Source: Schistocephalus solidus (taxonomy: Eukaryota; Platyhelminthes; Cestoda; Diphyllobothriidea; Diphyllobothriidae). Taken from it: 64,000 nt of DNA. Where the stretch lies: contig WEDG01002492.1 of NCBI GenBank assembly GCA_017591395.1, positions 1 through 64,000 on the forward strand. Direction: 5' to 3'. The notes under the pieces were generated by a model. That model ran no database searches, was not told the origin of the DNA, and saw nothing but the letters and a program-made list of their open reading frames with translations. The position numbers and the translations under genes were made by a program. Positions 9,430 to 21,739 of the stretch are shown here, one piece after another. Within the stretch, counting starts at the first letter, position 1; the number at the start of each line of letters is the position of its first letter.

Positions 9430-12110
9430 AATTCGTTAGCAGTTCCCTGCAATGTGCTTGTCAACGATAATACGCGAGGGCAGTCTGGAAAAAAGATGAC
9501 TGAGCTAAGAACTGTAGCTTTTGAGTTTGATCCTGATATGTTGTGCATCATAGAATCTTGGGTTCATACTCTTATTTCAGACTGGACGGTCGCTTTAGAT
9601 ATTTTTAGTTTATATCGACAAGACCAAGTTGATAAACGTGACGGTGGTTTTCTTCTTTACGTTAGACCGTCTCTTGTACATTCCCCCTACGATCTAAGCA
9701 TTTTTTGGTTTTCCGGAAATAATTTTTTCGTTTCAGTCATCTTCCCGCACAAGAAACAAACCATTATTTTATGGGTCTATAATCCTCTTTGTTATTTAGG
9801 CAATGAAAGCCAGTTCTGTGAACTCTTTGAAAATTTGCAGAATCTCCCTTTTATGTCAAAATATTCGTTGGAGATTTTTAATTTGCCAGAAATCGACTAG
9901 CATGCAAATACTTCTCCGCCATAATTTGAGAACTTGTTGAACAGGATTTTCTTTTCAAACATGTCTCAATTTGTCGGCTCAGTGACTAGAAAAGATAGTA
10001 TTTAAGATTTAATTTTGTGCTAATTGCGTCCATCCTTTGCTTTTAATTCCATCAAAACCTTTTTACAAGTGATCACGCATTATTTCATTGATGTTTTCCA
10101 GTCTCCTCCTCTGTTAAGCCAGAAATGAAACGTACCTATTTTGACTTTTCTCATTTTAAAAAAGAATTATGAAACAATTTTACAAGCACTCTGGAATGGC
10201 TTAGTTTTATTTCAAATAATGATCCAAGTTTTTCCACTGTACATGGCAAGGCCTAACAGAAGGCCTCCTCTATTTCATTCCACAACAGACCTTTATATCA
10301 AATGCTGCCTCTTCCACGGTTGCATACTTTCTTCATAATTGACTTAAAAATTACGAAAGCAGCTTATGGATCTGTGCATACGTTCGTTATCGGTCCACTT
10401 ATGGATCTCACAAATGTTTGAGTTAGCTTCAAATATGAGGATGCTGCGAGAAAGGCATATGGAGTCTTTATCAATTAGCGATGCTTATACTTCCAGATCT
10501 GTTGCTCTAGTGTTCCGCCTCCGTTCTTTCGCTAAATCAGACAAAGTCATCCCGCACTTACTCGATTGCAATGATAATTTCATTACAGAGGATTTTGAGA
10601 AAGCAGAATTGTTAAATTCCTTTTTGCCAACAATTTTACCCTTGAAGCCAATCCCATCCCTCAAGTCCTTCGATATCTCATGAGCTGCTCACTACCATGG
10701 ATTTTTTTCCTACAAATATTCATAAAAAGATAAGCTAACTTAATCAATAACAAATAATTGGAACCGACACCATCCCAAATTCCCTTATTAAACAGCTAAG
10801 TTATTTCCCCCCTTGCTAAGCAAAGTGTTCTCAGTTTTTCTCAAGAATGGTTCTTTTCTGATTATTGAAAAACCTCTATTATTATTCCAGTATTTAAATC
10901 TGGCCTACGCTCGGATGTTCAAAATTATGGCGCTAGTCATAAAATAGCTTCTCTTGCTAAGCTCTTTGAAAAACTAATTGCCATAAAAATTACAGACTTT
11001 TGCATAACCAATCAACTTCTTAGCTCTTCCCAACGTGGCTTCCTACCCGATCGCTCTTGTGAAAATGTCACATGTCTTTTCTTAATCGATTAACATCTCC
11101 TTGCAATGAGAATCTATTTTGATCTTAGCAAGGCCTTTGATAATGTGCCTCATAGGAGACTCATGGTTAAGTTAGAAGCCTTATGACTTTGTAGTCCCCG
11201 TAATGATTTAATTACATCCTATCTAACAAATAGGAAAAAAGGTCTTATTGGGCTCCTCATTTTCAACTGAGAACCCTATTGTAAGCGGCGTTCTTTAAGG
11301 CACCATGCAAGGTTCTCTTTTGTTTTTGCTTAACATTAATTATATTTCATTCGCAGTTAAACAATCAGTCTTTTATCTACGTGGATGATCTTAACTACGT
11401 ATATATCTTATTTAAATATACGGTCCTACGATGCTTCGAAGAAATACATGCAGACTTGCATGCACTTTCCACGTGGAGCTCAACGTGGCAAATGGGATTC
11501 TCACCTTCTAAGTGTCGTTTCATGGGCTTTGGGCTTGACAGAATACCACAGCCCGTTATTTTTAAGGTATCGCTATGACTGAATGTTCCATCATTAAGGA
11601 CGTAAGTTTAAACTTCACAAATAATTTAGATCTGTCACCTCATGCCGATAGAATTACGGCCAAAGATGCCCAGATTTGTGGCTTTAATTCTTCTAATTTC
11701 TTTCCTCGTGAAATTAAATTAAGACTTTATCGGCTGCTTGTCCTTCCCATTCTTGAACATTGCTGCCCATTATTTGGTTCAATGACCGAGTCTAACCATT
11801 CTAAAATAAAAAATTTCCAAAGACATTTTACTCTGAAACTCTTACCTCCGACACTTGCAACTACCTCTTGCTCGAATAGGTGCCAGTTAACTAACCTAAC
11901 AATTTCTGGGTTCGGAGACTGGAAGCTGGCATCTGCTTCATGTTCCGCTTTAATAATAGTTAAAAGCTTCCCCAAATTTTAGCCCTTACCCCGTTAGTAA
12001 TCCGTACAAATACGTACTTCTTCATTGATTATACCTCCTCATATATACTCCATTGCTTAACACTATCTGTTCTCTGCTTCCAAGTATTTCTTTCTTTGGA
12101 AGAAGCTGCT
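9430..12110 (+). mobile_element. Near full-length CR1/Jockey-like LINE, decayed
   Basis: Domains run in order on the plus strand. Endonuclease at 9454-9900 (open 148 codons: SGKKMTELRTVAFEFDPDML, DGGFLLYVRPSLVHSPYDL, IFPHKKQTIILWVYNPL), with its C-terminal part in broken frames to about 10030. Linker at 10140-10680. RT at about 10860-11580, with SSSQRGFLPDRSCENVTCL, IYFDLSKAFDNVPHRRLM and FIYVDDLNYV (catalytic YVDD at 11378-11389). C-terminal domain at 11575-11982 (REIKLRLYRLLVLPILEHC). At least five frameshifts or stops. It could be CR1 or Jockey; I cannot separate these clades by eye. Confidence 0.75.
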
Positions 12111-12789
12111 AATCGATATAAAGTTATCAAAAAACATGTCTACATTTACGTATAGACTGCATATTAATCTTAAAACTGATTAAATTAGCCTTTTATTTTT
12201 CTTCCTTTCCGAGCAGCTTTCTCCATGACCCTGAAAAAGGACCATCGGGAATTTTGAAGACTGTCTCCAAAGTATGTCTTCCATGCATCGTTTCCCCATG
12301 AACTTTGATATCTTCATAACCCATGCCTCCGTTAAATGATCGCCAAACAATTGTGTCATATAACGCGCTCATTTTAAAGCTGCTCCGTTTCTTTGCCGAT
12401 AAGTATAATCAGAATTACAATCTGAATACTGAGCTGTGCATGCCTCAGTTTCATCGTCGATTCTCATGCGAACTAGCGACCCTGAACGCAGTATGAAGAC
12501 TTCTTCTTACTCAATTGCCGGGTTTCCCATTATACTTTCATACTATGCTCCGAAGCAACCTACCATGCTGCTTCATATTCTCTCGCGGAGCAGTATTGCT
12601 TATTCTACATCTATTTTTATTAAAAAAACGACGATCTTCGCAGCCGGTTTATGTCCCCTCTTGATTTTGACCATCACTTGGAAATAATAACGACTCCAAT
12701 GGTTCCCTTGGTCTTCGCAGTTCTCCTCTTTCTTGACCCTTCGCAAACTGCTAAAACCTCATCCGCCATCACATCTGCCGCGCCTTAAG
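12110..12789. other. No gene seen
   Basis: AT-rich sequence following the LINE. An open plus frame at 12436-12687 (83 codons) shows no recognisable motif and lacks coding character. Confidence 0.4.
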
Positions 12790-13130
12790 GCGATGGTGCT
12801 TGTGGCCCTAACCTTCTCCCCAGTGTCGACCTTACACGAACTGTTGACAATCATTTCGGGTTCCTCAGTCGGTGTGCTGAGAAATCAGCAATGAGATTAT
12901 CATGGTCACTTCTCTGGCAATTCTATCATGACCTTCACGACCCCTACGGTCTTTTCCTTGTTCGACCCTAAGCGTACAGATGATGCCTGTGAAGTTTTCC
13001 CCTGTCTTGCATCCTTGACGGTTACGCTTATAGCCAGTTGATACGCATTGTGATCACACCTGCGGCAGTGAAAGTAGTTCCTGTCATTACATGATTTTTT
13101 CCCACGATCAGGAGAGTTTTGAACCCTCAT
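12790..13130 (-). pseudogene. Possible retrotransposon gag zinc-knuckle / protease remnant
   Basis: The minus frame 13130-12906 contains FHCRRCDHNAYQL and, 20 residues on, KTSQASSVRLGS, resembling two decayed CCHC knuckles (CX2C...H, then GKTGH-A-VC) of a Ty3/gypsy-type gag. Further on, near 12835, the same strand has CKVDTGEKV in another frame, which could be the protease active-site DTG. Both matches are weak: most knuckle cysteines are missing, and no RT follows on this strand. Confidence 0.3.
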
Positions 13131-13139
13131 ACTTTCACA

Positions 13140-13729
13140 TCAGCATGTCGTTCCTACACCACGTGTTTATTTTTTCTCCCAGGAGGGACAATTTTCTCTC
13201 TCCTTAAAAACCCACAACCCCCGTTCAACATATGCCTTCTCCATAAAATTGCCCAAGGAATTTTTTTACTGTCTGATTTTTATTAATTTTTTGACCACAC
13301 TGATTTTAGTCCTTTGTGATCGCCAAGAGGCTTACTTACTATTCGTAACTTAACCATAGCCGATTTCGCATTCGTTTTATTTAATTTTTTCCAATAACAG
13401 TGCCCTTCCGTGTAATCAAATAAAACATCTACCTATTTATACCGAGACTTGCGTTCGCAGGCTGGAGAAATCTTCCTTTCAGTTGCTTGGTTCCGATCAT
13501 TTAGGTCATTAAGGCTGTGAGAACGTGGAACAAAAAAGAGCAGTACAATATGAGCACTAGCCCCAATGGCTGGAGTTCTTTTTTATCTAGTATACTCTCC
13601 TCCTCTACAATGAAAACAATTAATAGAAAATTTGAATGCTGTTCTTCCCAAACACATTTTTCCAACGACACATTCTGCTAGCGTGGTTTTCCACTGCCAT
13701 TTCAAGCAATCGATGGCAAAATTCAGCTA
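13140..13729. other. No gene seen
   Basis: AT-rich, stop-rich sequence with no recognised feature. Confidence 0.4.
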
Positions 13730-13980
13730 AAGGACCAAAAACAGTCAAAATTGCCAGTGCATCTTTGGAGCGTTAGAGTCTACAACATTAAGGATATCCG
13801 TGTTATAGATAGATAAATTTTTGATTTGTTCAAGCAAGTGTTGTTCTGTTCCTTTAGGAGAAGGACGTAGGTTTCGGAAATATGGTTTGGTGGACGGTAC
13901 ACGATTGAAAATGACAGTGGTTGGGCTTGCTTATTGAATATAGTTTGAAATAAATTCAAACTTTGCTGAAACATGAACTG
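13730..13980 (-). mobile_element. LINE endonuclease fragment (weak)
   Basis: The minus frame 13974-13780 reads LSFSIVYRPPNHISETYVLL. VYRPPN is the hallmark of the middle of CR1/Jockey endonucleases. No other endonuclease motif follows in any frame, so this is a small relic if real. Confidence 0.4.
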
Positions 13981-13989
13981 GATTGCGAA

Positions 13990-16900
13990 TTATATTTATA
14001 TAACCGTTAACATAAACAGTAAATCCTACTCAATGGCTCCTCCTGCCTGTTCTCAAGAGATTTAACCACAGAAGGATAATTCCTTTTCTCTATAATTTTC
14101 TGAGAGCCACATTTTTGTCAATGAAATGATGTCTGGTTTTCGTTTATCAAAGAAGTTCCGGAGCACCCGTCTATTTGTCGAGGAGCAGTGATGATTATAG
14201 CGTCTGCAACATGAAATTTTCGTAATAATCATTATTTTATCTTCCCTTATTTTGAGCTATTTTCCTCCCTCTTCGATCCTCCTTTTCGGTTCGTTTATCA
14301 ACCTAATTATTTCCTGTCGTTCCTCCGGTTCCTACTAGGCTGAAAAACTCATCACTGTGTGAGTTACGGTGAGCCATTCGTCGATCTCAAAGATGAAGTA
14401 CCTAAACCTCGTTTTCGAGAGTGACTCTAAGAGGCCCTGATGATGACAGGTCATGTGAGACATCTGCTTTTCATAGACGGCAAGCTTTGTGCATGTCAAA
14501 ACATTCTCCATCCAGAAGAAAGTCATTCGAATATGCTCAGAACAAATTTAGGTCACGATCAACACTACCCTTTGTAAACGGATTAACATTAATAATGATA
14601 TTTCGTTTTAGGTCAAGCTGTCTGTTTGGGGATTTGGTGCTCTGGATTTTTGATAGAGCTCGCTATCAGGAAGAAGTATATTCTGGTTGACTTAACTATT
14701 TGCGGCAGTACTAACGCAATTTCCTAAAATTATTTAGGAATCCTTTTTGGAAATTTCTCAATTTGTCTGGCAGCGGTTCCTGTATGACCGGCATCAGTTT
14801 CCGTTCGAACGCTAATTGAGAAGCAGCTGTTAGCTGGAACTTATTTTATGTAATCATCTTAAACTTATTGGATTTATTCGTCTTCGGCTCATCAACTTAG
14901 AGAAGATTTTTAAAATTGCCATTTGGCACGGCATCCAAGAATGATTCCCTGTTTGGTTATGTATGCAGAGCATCGCTGATTCTGTGTGAGCTGCATGACA
15001 ACGGCAAAATGTGTGAACTCTTTGGTATCCCATTTCGGACGAAAGAAATTTCCACCGATGGAATGAGCTCTTTAGACAGTACTTCTTTTTATCAATGTAA
15101 GGTATGCTCAAGGAAACTATATTCGCATTCCTTATTTATTTTTTGGATTTTTTGCGATTGATGTCCTTTTACCGAGTGAATAACGAACAGGCCTTTTCAG
15201 ATTTGCCCTTTCCTGCTTCAAATTATCTAATTCCCTCTCCATCCCTAGGAATTGCTCCAGAAGTCTTAAACACTCCATGCACTTTCTTCTTCGTATGCGA
15301 CATTCGTTAAGATTACTGGACTTTTTGCCCTCTTAGCAGGGTGTGAATAAGGGATACGATATCCATCTAAGCCGCCATTTTCTGTTTGTACAATATTTCT
15401 TGACAGCCTTCCTTATGATCATTACTGAGTGGTCATCGACGTTAGCTTTCAGCGCGGAGGTCAAATGTTCGAATCTCGATGGCAGCAATAGATTTTTCCT
15501 CGCAGATGAAACTTGAACCTCTTTGGTCTCCATATGCTTTGGGATTCTATGCAGGTGCATTCAATTTACAAATGTTAAAGAAACCTTTGAGGCGGCAATA
15601 ACATTCAACTGACAAATTTGTAAGAAGTATATAACAATTCAACCTTTTTTGTGATGACTCATTTCACCAGTGGGAGAAGATTCAAGAAACACACCACTAG
15701 CGTAACATTTTGAAGCAATTGAACATTGAAGCTTGTACTTCTCACCGGGATAACTTCCGTTGCGTGAATAAATCTGCAATATAGGTATATTTTGAAAGAC
15801 ATAGAATCCAAACATCCAAGCATAACCGTCCAAAACTTTCGAGAACATGCAATCCACTCGTTTTTTTGAAAGCACCCTGCCTTCTACACTAAGATAAAAA
15901 TTAAAAATTAGTGAACTCGAAAGACCTGAACTGCAACATCAATTTCAAATGATGCGCTGTTAGTTTAAATGACTATATTGCTCACTACGAAATCGAAGCC
16001 CTAAGAGGTGAAAACGAACGAGGAGAACGAAGCCTTCTCGCAGTCATTTTTCGGATGTTGTGGCTATACAGGGAAATTGTGTTCAATTGCACAACGTGGC
16101 CATACCAGACATTCACATTTTTTCTTACTGTATCCAAGTTTTGCCGAGACTGCCAGGTGTGACTAGATTTGGTGTGTGTGAACGGGTTTAGTGGTAACTT
16201 GAACGTCAGTTTACAGAAACTTTCAAAGTAAAGCTCAGCGTGGATCGAGCAGGCAGGGAACAAACCTTATGACGCGGAAGGTGAAATGTAGTCAGCTTTT
16301 GGTTAATAATAATATGCTGGATCATTGGGCCTATTCAGGTGAAAAAACTTCAGTACAGAGAAGTTCTAGTTGGTAGAAGAAAAGAGGGATTTTGCAGGCT
16401 CCATTCATTTTCATGTGATATGGATGCCGTATCAGACAATGGGTGCATGGCGAATAATTTCTGGCCGCCTCAAGAATTTACCCTCTGATTAGCGGGTGAC
16501 AGAGTTAGCAGCATTCCGGTCGAGATGACACAGAGGAGAGAATCGAACGACTCCGGCTTTCATGATTATGGAAAATAAATTTGGTGTTTTTGCTTCCATA
16601 AATGGTGGGAGTTTTAGAAGACAGACTACGAGTCCTAGTTCCTTTAAAGAAAGTACAATTTTGCAGATTTTTTTGGCCTTCCAGGTAAATTATAGCAGAT
16701 AGAAACTGCGTAAAAAGAAAAGAACTGAGGATATTTAAGTGTACATGCGCTTTTACTTGTCTGACCTAGGCGTGGGCAGGTATGTGGCAGATGAAATTCC
16801 TTAGCTTCAACTTTACTACGTCCTCCATATTTGGAATATTCAGGCTGCTAGTGAGTATGCCCATCATTTCTGCGATGCATTCGCCCAGAATATCATCCAA

Positions 16901-17151
16901 CGGTCCTGCCCTTAGATTTCGAAAATACTTTGAGAAAAAACGGCTGTCCAATGCTCAGATGGCTTTCACGGGCGATGATTAGTCAGAAGTCCTGAATAGA
17001 CACTTTAAGACGCCCCATTCAGTCAATATGCAAATAAATGCCCATTTCCAGAAGTACCGTTAACGACCGACGTTACAGCTCATCCAGAGGACCCCTCCAA
17101 TGTCTAAATGTACAAAGCTCCCGTTGGAAATGGGATGTACGTTCAAGACGT
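13990..17151. other. Intergenic stretch, no gene identified
   Basis: About 3.1 kb with only short open frames (60-92 codons on both strands: 14421-14690, 15111-14854, 16263-15985, 16951-16766). None has a domain I recognise or convincing splice partners. A tRNA-like B-box (TGTTCGAATCTCG) at 15466-15478 may be a SINE relic. Confidence 0.4.
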
Positions 17152-17520
17152 TTACAAAAGCATCAGCGAGTCATTGATTTCCTTCGCTCCAACGAAGCAT
17201 CTGGACCAAAATATTTTACCATGGAGAGAGGCACTTGTGCCTTCAAGTAGAATAGTTTCAAATTCGTCAAAAAAACATTTTCCACCAAACGGATTAATGC
17301 CTTCATTTACTTCCCCATTCTCTGCACCTTCTAGCCATTTACGTATAAAATACATACCCATAAAAAACGCTAGGCTACGCTCCAGCTTTTGCCTATCCAT
17401 GGATTCTCCTGTCACCACGGACGACATAGGTGGGACCGAGAGATTTTCAGTGGCGGCGTAATCTACCCTCTTTACATATTTATTCAACACTTTAACCTTG
17501 CTCCGATGAAAGCCCCCCAA
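17152..17520 (-). other. Unidentified 122-codon open frame
   Basis: Minus-strand frame beginning MGGFHRSKVKVLNKYVKRV, with fairly balanced charged and hydrophobic content (for example RQKLERSLAFFMGMYFIRKW). A further frame on the same strand at 16951-16766 (RFFSKYFRNLRAGPLDDI) could be a continuation after a frame change or intron. I recognise no family. It abuts the 3' end of a CR1 copy. It could be a relic of a mobile-element protein, a host pseudogene, or chance. Confidence 0.25.
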
Positions 17521-17559
17521 TAGTTGCGTTAAATATTTACTTCCAATTCAGAGCAAAAG

Positions 17560-19020
17560 CCTCTATAATTCAGTATAATTCAGTATATATAAGGGAGATA
17601 GGCAGAGCCTTTGAAAACCCTATTTACCGATAGACGCTAGCAAAACAAGCAAACGGTACATTGCGACAGTCGTTTTAGCATATCGATCATTGCTGTCGAC
17701 TCAATATATGTCCATCAAGTAAAAATGCATCAAGTCTTCTTTTAAACATTTCAACGCTTTCAGCCTGAACAACCGAAGCTGGCAGTTTGTTCCATTCTTC
17801 AATCACCCGCTGGGAAAATAAGTTGGCCCGCACTTCAAGTTTGGCGTGTTTTCTTTTCAGTTTGTATGGGTGTACTCGGAGACTTGTCATGTTTGCCAAT
17901 TCAAAAAAGTTGGCCATCTGAAGAGCACAATCAACTCCTCTGTCCAGTTTGAAGACTAAGATCATATCCCCTCTGAATTGCCTATAAGAGAGAGGAAAAT
18001 TTTTAAGTCTTTCTAGGCGGCCCTCATAGGGTAGGCATTCCAATCCACTGACTAGTTTCGTTGCCCTCCGTTGAATTTTCTCCAGCAGAGCGTAGTCATG
18101 TTTCGTCCAAGGGTGCCACGCCTGAACGCAATATTCCAACACCGTCCGGATAAATGTTCTGAACACGCGCCCAAAAAGATATCCGTCAAAATTAACGAAG
18201 GACCTCCTGATTGCACCTAAGATACACATAGTTTTTTTTTGCGATATTCGCACAGTGCAACGATGGTTTGAGAGTTGGTGTTATCCATATACTCAAGTCC
18301 TTTAGAATATTTACCTCCTGGAGTTGGTGACCACTGATGAAGTACTGGTATTCAAACCTAATCATCCTTCTGGAACTTGACCGCAGTCGGATTATTTGGC
18401 ATTTGTTAAGATTAAGGTTCAGCAGTCACTCATCACACCATGTTTGCAAGCGATCTAAGTTTTGTTGTAATATCTGCGCATCCTCCGGTTTTTCAATCGA
18501 GTTCCATAACTTCTCGCATGTCAGACAATCCAAGCAGTCGTTCACGTATATCAGAAACAAAATGTGACCCAGAAAGATCTCCTGCGGAACTCCACTGTGA
18601 ACGGTTTCCAGGTGAGACTTGGCATCTTCAATACAAACACGCTTGCGCCTGTCTGTGAGAAAGTCGGCCAACCATTTGAGTAGGTTGCCAGTCACACCCA
18701 TTTGACGGAGCTTAAAGATCAGACGTTTGTGTGGAACCCTGTCAAAGGCTTTGCTAAAGTCAATGTAGACCGCATCGACTGACAAACCCATTTCTAATGA
18801 TTTGTCCAACTTTTCATGGATGTGAGCAGGTTTGTGAGGCAGGATCGACCACTTCGAAATCCATGTTGATATGAACTTAGCAAGTTATTCTCGTCAAGAT
18901 GCCTCATCAGTTCCGTTTTGATTATCTTCTCAATCCTTTTGCAACATATACTTGTGAGGCTGACTGGTCGGAAACTGTTTGGTGATGTCCACTCTCCTCC
19001 TTCAGGCCAGGCTTTGCAAG
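17560..19020 (-). mobile_element. CR1-like LINE, RT and C-terminal domain, catalytic box deleted
   Basis: On the minus strand 19020-18810 gives NSFRPVSLTSICCKRIEKII and HGFRSGRSCLTNLLTSM. Frame 18809-18426 gives DAVYIDFSKAFDRVPHKRL, TVHSGVPQEIFLGHILFLIY and LQQNLDRLQTWCDEW. The C-terminal frame 18253-17687 gives 188 open codons (MRISQKKTMCILGAIRRSF; FIRTVLEYCVQAWHPWTKHD). The FADD box expected after VNDCLDCLTCEKL is absent: the sequence passes straight to WNSIEKPEDA (about 18510). A 10-bp direct repeat (TATAATTCAG-type, near 17568-17585) sits at the 3' end, as in CR1 termini. It is relatively young, since frames are long. Confidence 0.85.
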
Positions 19021-19844
19021 TACCGTCAGAAGATGGACCAAGAGAATACCAAATGCTTTGAATTCAGGGGCGACAGTGGTACAAATCTGCTCCTGCAGAT
19101 GGTGGCTGAACGAGTCCGCGGACTGAGAGTGATATGCAACACAATACTGGAGAACAAATTCGAAAGTTGTTCAATCCAGCATCACACAAAAACGACAAAC
19201 TGGTGCACAACATTTCGTCAAAGTGTTTGGATAAGGATCAAATACCACTGTAACGGCATTAAGGCTAATGAAACACAGCCGACGCCAAACCTGTCAGCGC
19301 GATTGTAGTGGTGGAATCAATCCTTAGTCAAACGGAAGAGACCAAGGAGACAAAGGACCTTACTCGACACAAAGTGCTGTCTAAGGTCGAACGTGCTTCA
19401 GTAAAGGAATTTAAGGCCAACTAGAACCAAGATTCCATTTCAAGTTAACAGCTTAAGAATTTCTTCGTTCGAAACGGATGCTCTACAACAGTCTTCCTCT
19501 AATTCGTCATCTGGTTCAGTGAGCTGATTTGATTTAGCACCGAATATTTTAATTAACAAGCAGCGAAATTTGTAAATCAAGAAGTTGACCAATCGTAACC
19601 GTGTGTTGTGCTTTGGGGTTCGTTGTCCATGTGATCGCTGTTTTCTTTTATAGTTTTATGTACGTTCGCAAACTACCGTCGAGGGTTGGCTATTTTCCAC
19701 GTCATATTTTTTTGGAAAGCTGACATCGAATGCTTTATATTTTCGGGTTTTTCTCTCTTTTCGGCTGTGCCAGCCGAATATATCATAAAAAACTACGGTC
19801 CTGTATATAGTTTCAAGAGTTCTCTGTCGATTGTAGTAACTCTA
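19021..19844. other. No gene identified
   Basis: A plus-strand open frame of 109 codons at 18979-19308 overlaps the start of the CR1 copy and shows no domain. The rest is AT-rich and stop-rich. Confidence 0.4.
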
Positions 19845-20126
19845 CTAGCGCACCTTATTGACCCAGATAAGCGTTTTACAAACTAAAATCGCAAACCCTT
19901 TCCCTTCATTCGGTCCTAAGGACCTTTTCCGTACTTTAATCACGTCCAATTTATTCACGTCATTTATAAAAAGGTTGTATGCAGAGGTTACCACAGTTAC
20001 TCTTGCGAAAATGTTATCTTTTCCGTAAACCGCTTGCTGTCTTCTTTGCGGTACCCTGTCAAATCTTCCATGAATGTGAACAAACATCTTGAAAGATTGA
20101 CGAAAAGTCTCACAGAAAACCACCAT
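19845..20126 (-). mobile_element. LINE RT relic
   Basis: The minus frame (93 codons) contains GRFDRVPQRRQQAVYG and NLFINDVNKLD, resembling the AFDRVP and LFINDL motifs of CR1-type reverse transcriptase, but with most of the intervening region missing and no catalytic box. A small internally deleted fragment. Confidence 0.4.
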
Positions 20127-20689
20127 GGTAGTTATTTTTCCTTTTCCTTTACGGTTTAACCAGATATTTATTATCCAACGTCGGCTGCATAATTTCGCCT
20201 TGAAGTGTTAAGTAATACACAGGTATAGAGGGCGAAGTGTGCTGCATAAGCAGCATGAATTCATGCTGATAGCTGGAAGCACATGGAAAACTAAACAATC
20301 GACAGATTCTAATTTACTTGGTCTGTCTTAATTTCGCATAGAATAAATTCGTTTAACGAAATATGCACACGTAGGTGTAGCGGATATTCCGTCAACCATC
20401 CAATTCTATCGGGCGATGGTGCACCATGTAAATATTACTATACCAGCTCGGCATTTAATGTGACTAAAAATTTTGCTGTGATCGAGGAAATTGACATCAT
20501 CTTCCTGCTGCCGGAGTGTCCCACAGACGGGAGGTTTTTTGAGGTGGGCCCGTTCTTAAAGGCATCCTTGTCGATTAGGGCCAAACATTATTGATCTACT
20601 AAGAAAAACATATACGCGTTCCTGGAGAGCCTTCCTAGTTTTTCTAACTTCTACTGGTAACCGCCAGGAAGACTGTTCGTTGTGACACT
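20127..20689. other. No gene seen
   Basis: Stop-rich sequence without recognised features between LINE relics and the RTE tail. Confidence 0.4.
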
Positions 20690-21385
20690 TACACCAGACC
20701 ACGCCGTAGGCCCAGTGTATGTGCTATGTGTGTTGAATGGCTGACCAGTGGACTGGAGTCGGACGGCGATGGCTCCTCCATATCCCCTGATTTAGTGAAT
20801 CAGGTCAGGTCGAGCCGTGGCGCGCGAAGACGGGTAAGCCTACCCGTCAGCAAATGCACCCACTCCAACAACAGACAACTGACCGGCTCGGACGTAGTCT
20901 GATTGTGGGGGTGGGGAGAGTGAGGTCGATGGCTGAGCACATTTTCCTCATTATAAACAATCTGACGCGCTTGAACCTATCACGGTGCGCTAAAAGCCGT
21001 GACTTGGAAGGATGCCAACTGACGGTATAAATCCGACCGCGTGGTCAGCCCAATGTGTGTTTTGTGTGGAGTGGCTGACTAAGAGTCAGCCTGCAATGGC
21101 TCCTTCTTAATGTGACCTTTATGACACTCCCACTCATTTGGGATCCGGGCCGCCCCTCTCTTCTAGTATTGCGTTCTTTTTTGGAGTAGGACCACCGTGT
21201 GTGTGCCTGCGCCCTCTCCCATCTCCGGTCTTCTTGACTTCTGTCTTTATACCGGACATAGGTGGGGGAGGAGGAGAGAATGCGGTAGATGCAGCGCAAG
21301 CCACCATAACTGCACCACCCTGCTGTGGAGCGTACGGTAGACCTCGTCGAAATCGACGGTTGAACTATCGTGTGTGCCCCTAAAC
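20690..21385 (+). repeat. RTE-finger element tail, plus orientation
   Basis: Long tail copy without its body. It has the same block order as 3086-2228 read on the minus strand: GACCAGTGGACTGGAGTC, CCTGATTTAGTGAATC, GGCTGAGCACATTTTCCTC, hairpin 20981-21001 (CACGG/CCGTG), GGTCAGCCCAATGTGTG, GTCTTCTTGACTTC, GTAGATGCAGCGCAAG, and the end GTCGAAATCGAC at 21346-21357. Followed at once by a second tail at 21480-21725. Confidence 0.85.
20981..21001 (+). other. Second tail hairpin
   Basis: CACGG - TGCGCTAAAAG - CCGTG. The copy at 23320-23340 reads CATGG - TGCGATAAGCG - CCATG, so one base pair changes on both sides and pairing is kept. The related positions in copies at 2650, 7300 and 41190 have lost a pair. 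Confidence 0.6.
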
Positions 21386-21479
21386 GGGCAACGTGGTAGA
21401 TGCTTTGGACCAAAACGGGGGCCACATGAGGGCATGGCCGGCGTTATTTGCGTTGCGCTCCCATAAAAAACGCCGAACT

Positions 21480-21725
21480 TGGTGGGGGGTTGGTGGCACG
21501 CCTAGGGGCGGCTAGGGCCTAGGAGTCCCGCCGCGCCAGCCACCTGCACCCTCTCCCATCTCCGGTTTCGTTGACTCTGTTTTGACACCGGGCTCAGGTT
21601 GGGGAGGAAGAGGGAGTGCGGTAGATGCAACGCAACTCTACTGTCACTTTAAACTAAATCACGCGCAAGTCACCCACCCTGCACTACCCTTCTGTGGAGC
21701 ATACGGTTGACATCGTCGGACTATG
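21480..21725 (+). repeat. RTE tail end directly joined to a truncated body
   Basis: Tail blocks CCTGCACCCTCTCCCATCTC, GTAGATGCAACGCAAC and AATCACGCGCAAGTCACC, ending GACGGTCGAACTGT at about 21739. The next bases (CTGAAGATGTACAAGG) are the RT C-terminal part of copy B in the same direction. Confidence 0.85.
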
Positions 21726-21739
21726 ACGGTCGAACTGTG

